NCBI GenBank assembly: GCA_947478535.1
Contig: CANJXD010000247.1
Location: 1-8,151, forward strand
Direction: 5' to 3'
Source: Acetobacteraceae bacterium
GTDB lineage: Bacteria; Pseudomonadota; Alphaproteobacteria; Acetobacterales; Acetobacteraceae
Length of the DNA: 8,151 nucleotides
In this document: positions 6,301 through 8,151 of the stretch, one piece after another
Layout: each line of letters opens with the position of its first letter
How positions within the stretch are numbered: the first letter of the stretch is position 1
Notes under the pieces: generated by a model
Databases searched by the model: none
Told to the model about the DNA's origin: nothing
The model's input: only the letters and a program-made list of their open reading frames with translations
Program-made: the position numbers and the translations under genes

Positions 6301-7232
6301 GCGGCGACGCGCCGGAACAGCAGGTCGGCGATGGCGAAATTGCGCCGGGCCAGGGGCTGCGGCACGTCCGGCACCGGGCCGATATAGAAGGCGCCTTCAT
6401 AGGCATTGGCGACCTCGAAGGCGGAGAATCCCGCCTGCGCGAAGATCTCCAGCAGCGCATCGAGCGACCCGCCGAGCACCGCCAGCGCGGCCTGGTTCAC
6501 TTCGATCAGGATGCTGACATCGGCCCGCAGCCGCGGCAGCAGGTCGAGCATGCCCTGCACCACAAGCCACTCGGCCCCCTCGACATCGATCTTGATGAGC
6601 TTGGCGGCCAGCAGGTCCGCCTCCGGCACGATTTGCCCGATCGGCAGCCCCGCCACCATCGTCTCCAGCGCCGAGCCCGCCTTGGCGGCCTCGATCGCGA
6701 TGATCGTGGTCCCGCCGAGGTTGCGATCATCATGCAGGAAGACCGGGACCTCCCCGGGGATGTCGGTCGCGGCCATGTTCCAGGCCCGCACCTGCGTCGC
6801 GCCATTGGCGGTGATGTTGCCTTGCAGGCGGGCGAAGATGTGCGGCGAGGCCTCCACCGCATGCACCCGCCCGGTCGCCCCCACCAACTGCGCCGCCAGC
6901 AGCGTGTGCAGCCCGACATTGGCGCCGATATCGACCACAACATCGCCGTCCCGCAGCGTGGCGCGATACAGCGCGGTGACCGCGGGTTCCCAGACGCCGA
7001 AGAAATACACATGGCTGTGCACCGCATCCGGAAAGCGCCCGACGATGCGCGCGCCGAACCGCGTGCGGGCCTCGATCGGGAAGGACCGCCAGGCGACATG
7101 GCGCTGCACCACGCGGTCCCACAGCCATTGCTTGCCGAAGCGCCAGGGCGCGGCCTGGAAGTACTGGCGTATCCCGGCGCAGCCCAGCCGCAGCAGCAGC
7201 GCCTCCGCCGCGGTTCCGCTGATGGCGTTCAT
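6297..7232 (-). CDS. FkbM-family SAM-dependent methyltransferase
   Basis: A cytoplasmic class I methyltransferase of 311 residues, probably O-methylating a sugar of the glycan built by the flanking glycosyltransferases. The SAM-binding motif I is DVVVDIGANVGLHT (97-110), followed by the second-strand acidic loop VHAVEASP (123-130). The FkbM signature IKIDVEGAEW (213-222) is followed by the ILIEVN-type strand. The start chosen is ATG 7232: it overlaps the upstream gene stop as ATGA and has GAGGA (7237-7241, minus strand) four bases before it. A longer in-frame opening to 7340 adds 36 residues that only shadow the upstream gene. The stop overlaps the next gene's GTG start. Between motif I and the FkbM signature, an insert (HDDRNLGGTTII) matches the usual family pattern. 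The substrate is not known; FkbM members methylate many different hydroxyl groups. Confidence 0.9.
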   Translation of the reverse strand: MNAISGTAAEALLLRLGCAGIRQYFQAAPWRFGKQWLWDRVVQRHVAWRSFPIEARTRFGARIVGRFPDAVHSHVYFFGVWEPAVTALYRATLRDGDVVVDIGANVGLHTLLAAQLVGATGRVHAVEASPHIFARLQGNITANGATQVRAWNMAATDIPGEVPVFLHDDRNLGGTTIIAIEAAKAGSALETMVAGLPIGQIVPEADLLAAKLIKIDVEGAEWLVVQGMLDLLPRLRADVSILIEVNQAALAVLGGSLDALLEIFAQAGFSAFEVANAYEGAFYIGPVPDVPQPLARRNFAIADLLFRRVAA

Positions 7233-8151
7233 GCATTCCTCGTGACAAATATTTCCGCCTGGCTGTAACGCCGGCCCTGGTGCCGGAGTTCGGCCGGCGG
7301 GGCGCGGGAAAGGCGCAGAAATGTGCTGAAGTCGCGCCACTCCCGCGGGTCCAGCCGCCAGGCCGCCAGCGCTAGCGCCAGCGCCGTGCGGCGCCGGCCC
7401 GCCAGAAGGTTGTTCAGCGCCAGGCTCTTCAGCGCCGAATACCGCGCCCAGCGGATTTCACGCCGGAACGGCCGCAGCAGCGGGTCGCGCGCGGCGAGGT
7501 CGAACATCCTCAGGGACTCCGGCGCCAACCGCAGGGGAGAGCCCGTCAGGCCTCCACCGTCGCGCCGCCAGTCATAGGTTTCGGCATCCAGGGCGTGCAG
7601 CGGCACCAGGGCCGAGATTCGCGCGGTGAACAGCCAATCCTCGAAATAGCGCAGCCCCTCCGCGAAGCCGCCGAGCCGCAGCGCCAGGTCGCGCCGCACC
7701 AGCATGGCGCCGAGGTGCACCCAGAAATTGCCGAGCAGCAAACGGGTGAGGCCATCGCCGGTGGCCGCCTCCGGCCGGTCCATCACCCAGGGCGCGGCGC
7801 GCGCACCGTCGGGGAGGAGCAGGCGATGCCGCCCGGCGATCCAGGCCACGTCGGGCCGCGCCATCAGGCCCCGTGCCGCCGCGATCCGCCCCGGGCACCA
7901 CAGATCATCGGCATCGAGAAACCCGATCCAGGTGCCGCGGGCCTGCGCGATGCCGGCGTTGCGGGCCGAGGCCGGGCCGCCATTGCGCTGGCACCGCACC
8001 ACCCGCACGGGGATCGGTTGCGCCGCCAGCGCCGCCAGCGTGTCCGCCCGGGTGGAACCATCATCCACCAGAATCACTTCAAGGCTGACATCACGCCCTT
8101 CCGCCAGCACGGAGGCGACGGCCATGCGCAGCGTCGCGGGCTCGGCGTCGA
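7229..8151 (-). CDS. GT2-family glycosyltransferase, 5'-partial
   Basis: A GT-A glycosyltransferase reading from the right edge of the window. The frame is open to base 8151, and the residues DAEPATLR precede the ATG at 8125. They fit the first helix of a GT2 fold (usual form PAYNAE...), so 8125 is an internal Met and perhaps 10-15 residues are missing. Motifs, numbered from 8125: VILVDDGST (17-25), NGGPASARNAG (48-58), the metal-binding LDADD (70-74), and the EDW motif in RYFEDWLF (159-166) that carries the probable catalytic base. A helical Arg-rich C-terminal part follows and ends with TRNA at a TGA overlapping the FkbM ATG. As first visible gene of a coupled three-gene minus-strand operon, it likely works on the same surface glycan as the FkbM and GT2 genes after it. 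Sugar donor and acceptor cannot be assigned. Confidence 0.9.
   Translation of the reverse strand, partial: DAEPATLRMAVASVLAEGRDVSLEVILVDDGSTRADTLAALAAQPIPVRVVRCQRNGGPASARNAGIAQARGTWIGFLDADDLWCPGRIAAARGLMARPDVAWIAGRHRLLLPDGARAAPWVMDRPEAATGDGLTRLLLGNFWVHLGAMLVRRDLALRLGGFAEGLRYFEDWLFTARISALVPLHALDAETYDWRRDGGGLTGSPLRLAPESLRMFDLAARDPLLRPFRREIRWARYSALKSLALNNLLAGRRRTALALALAAWRLDPREWRDFSTFLRLSRAPPAELRHQGRRYSQAEIFVTRNA

Noticed and set aside
5455..6387. 310-codon open frame on the plus strand
   Set aside because: Shadow opposite the GT2 gene, whose DDGS and DSDD motifs are clear on the other strand.
7233..7340. 36-residue N-terminal extension of the FkbM methyltransferase
   Set aside because: It lies inside the upstream GT2 gene and is low-complexity, while ATG 7232 has a ribosome binding site and an ATGA overlap.
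7364..7394. Short CGCCAGCGCTAGCGCCAG-type repetition
   Set aside because: It is ordinary Ala/Leu codon repetition in a GC-rich gene with an intact frame and no regular spacing.
8123..8125. ATG 8125 as the true start of the right-hand GT2 gene
   Set aside because: The upstream in-frame residues DAEPATLR fit the GT2 fold and the frame remains open to the window edge, so the gene is 5'-partial.

Overview
The window is very GC-rich and almost entirely coding, with strong third-position GC bias and short gene overlaps. The protein families and codon use suggest an alphaproteobacterium, possibly Acetobacteraceae of the Roseomonas type. That placement is inference; no rRNA or other taxonomic marker is present.

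Plus strand, 1-5188: one tightly packed operon that looks like the tail of an exosortase A (XrtA/PEP-CTERM) surface-polysaccharide locus. In order it encodes the C-terminal part of a TPR-repeat protein of the PrsT type, a polytopic exosortase-A-associated O-antigen-ligase-like protein, a 61-residue single-helix membrane protein lying mostly inside the 3' end of the ligase frame, a GT4 glycosyltransferase, and a large exported protein with a Tat-like signal. The large protein resembles the RIFT-barrel/alpha-toroid glycan lyase-like group. Exosortase itself is not in the window. The likely joint role is assembly, ligation/export and trimming of an extracellular polysaccharide.

Two nine-base mononucleotide tracts, C9 at 2002-2010 and G9 at 4807-4815, are the only runs of eight or more that I see. 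Each lies exactly where a reading frame fails. The C tract separates a well-placed ATG with a Shine-Dalgarno (1983) from the GT4 frame. The G tract shifts the last ~124 residues of the exported protein out of frame. Either both are sequence errors, or this glycan locus carries slippage-prone (phase-variable) switches.

Minus strand, 8151-5215: a convergent three-gene operon, read right to left: a GT2 glycosyltransferase (5' end outside the window), an FkbM-type methyltransferase, and a second GT2 glycosyltransferase. The genes are joined by 4-nt ATGA/GTGA overlaps. They probably build or decorate a cell-surface glycan. The last ~34 codons of the final gene run through a cluster of four consecutive perfect inverted repeats (5238-5318) with unusual codon use. 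This looks like a REP-like or RNA-hairpin element that has become the gene's C-terminus.

The convergent operons are separated by only 26 bases (5189-5214). I see no tRNA, rRNA, CRISPR, insertion sequence or recognisable promoter. There is no gene-free stretch longer than 300 bases.
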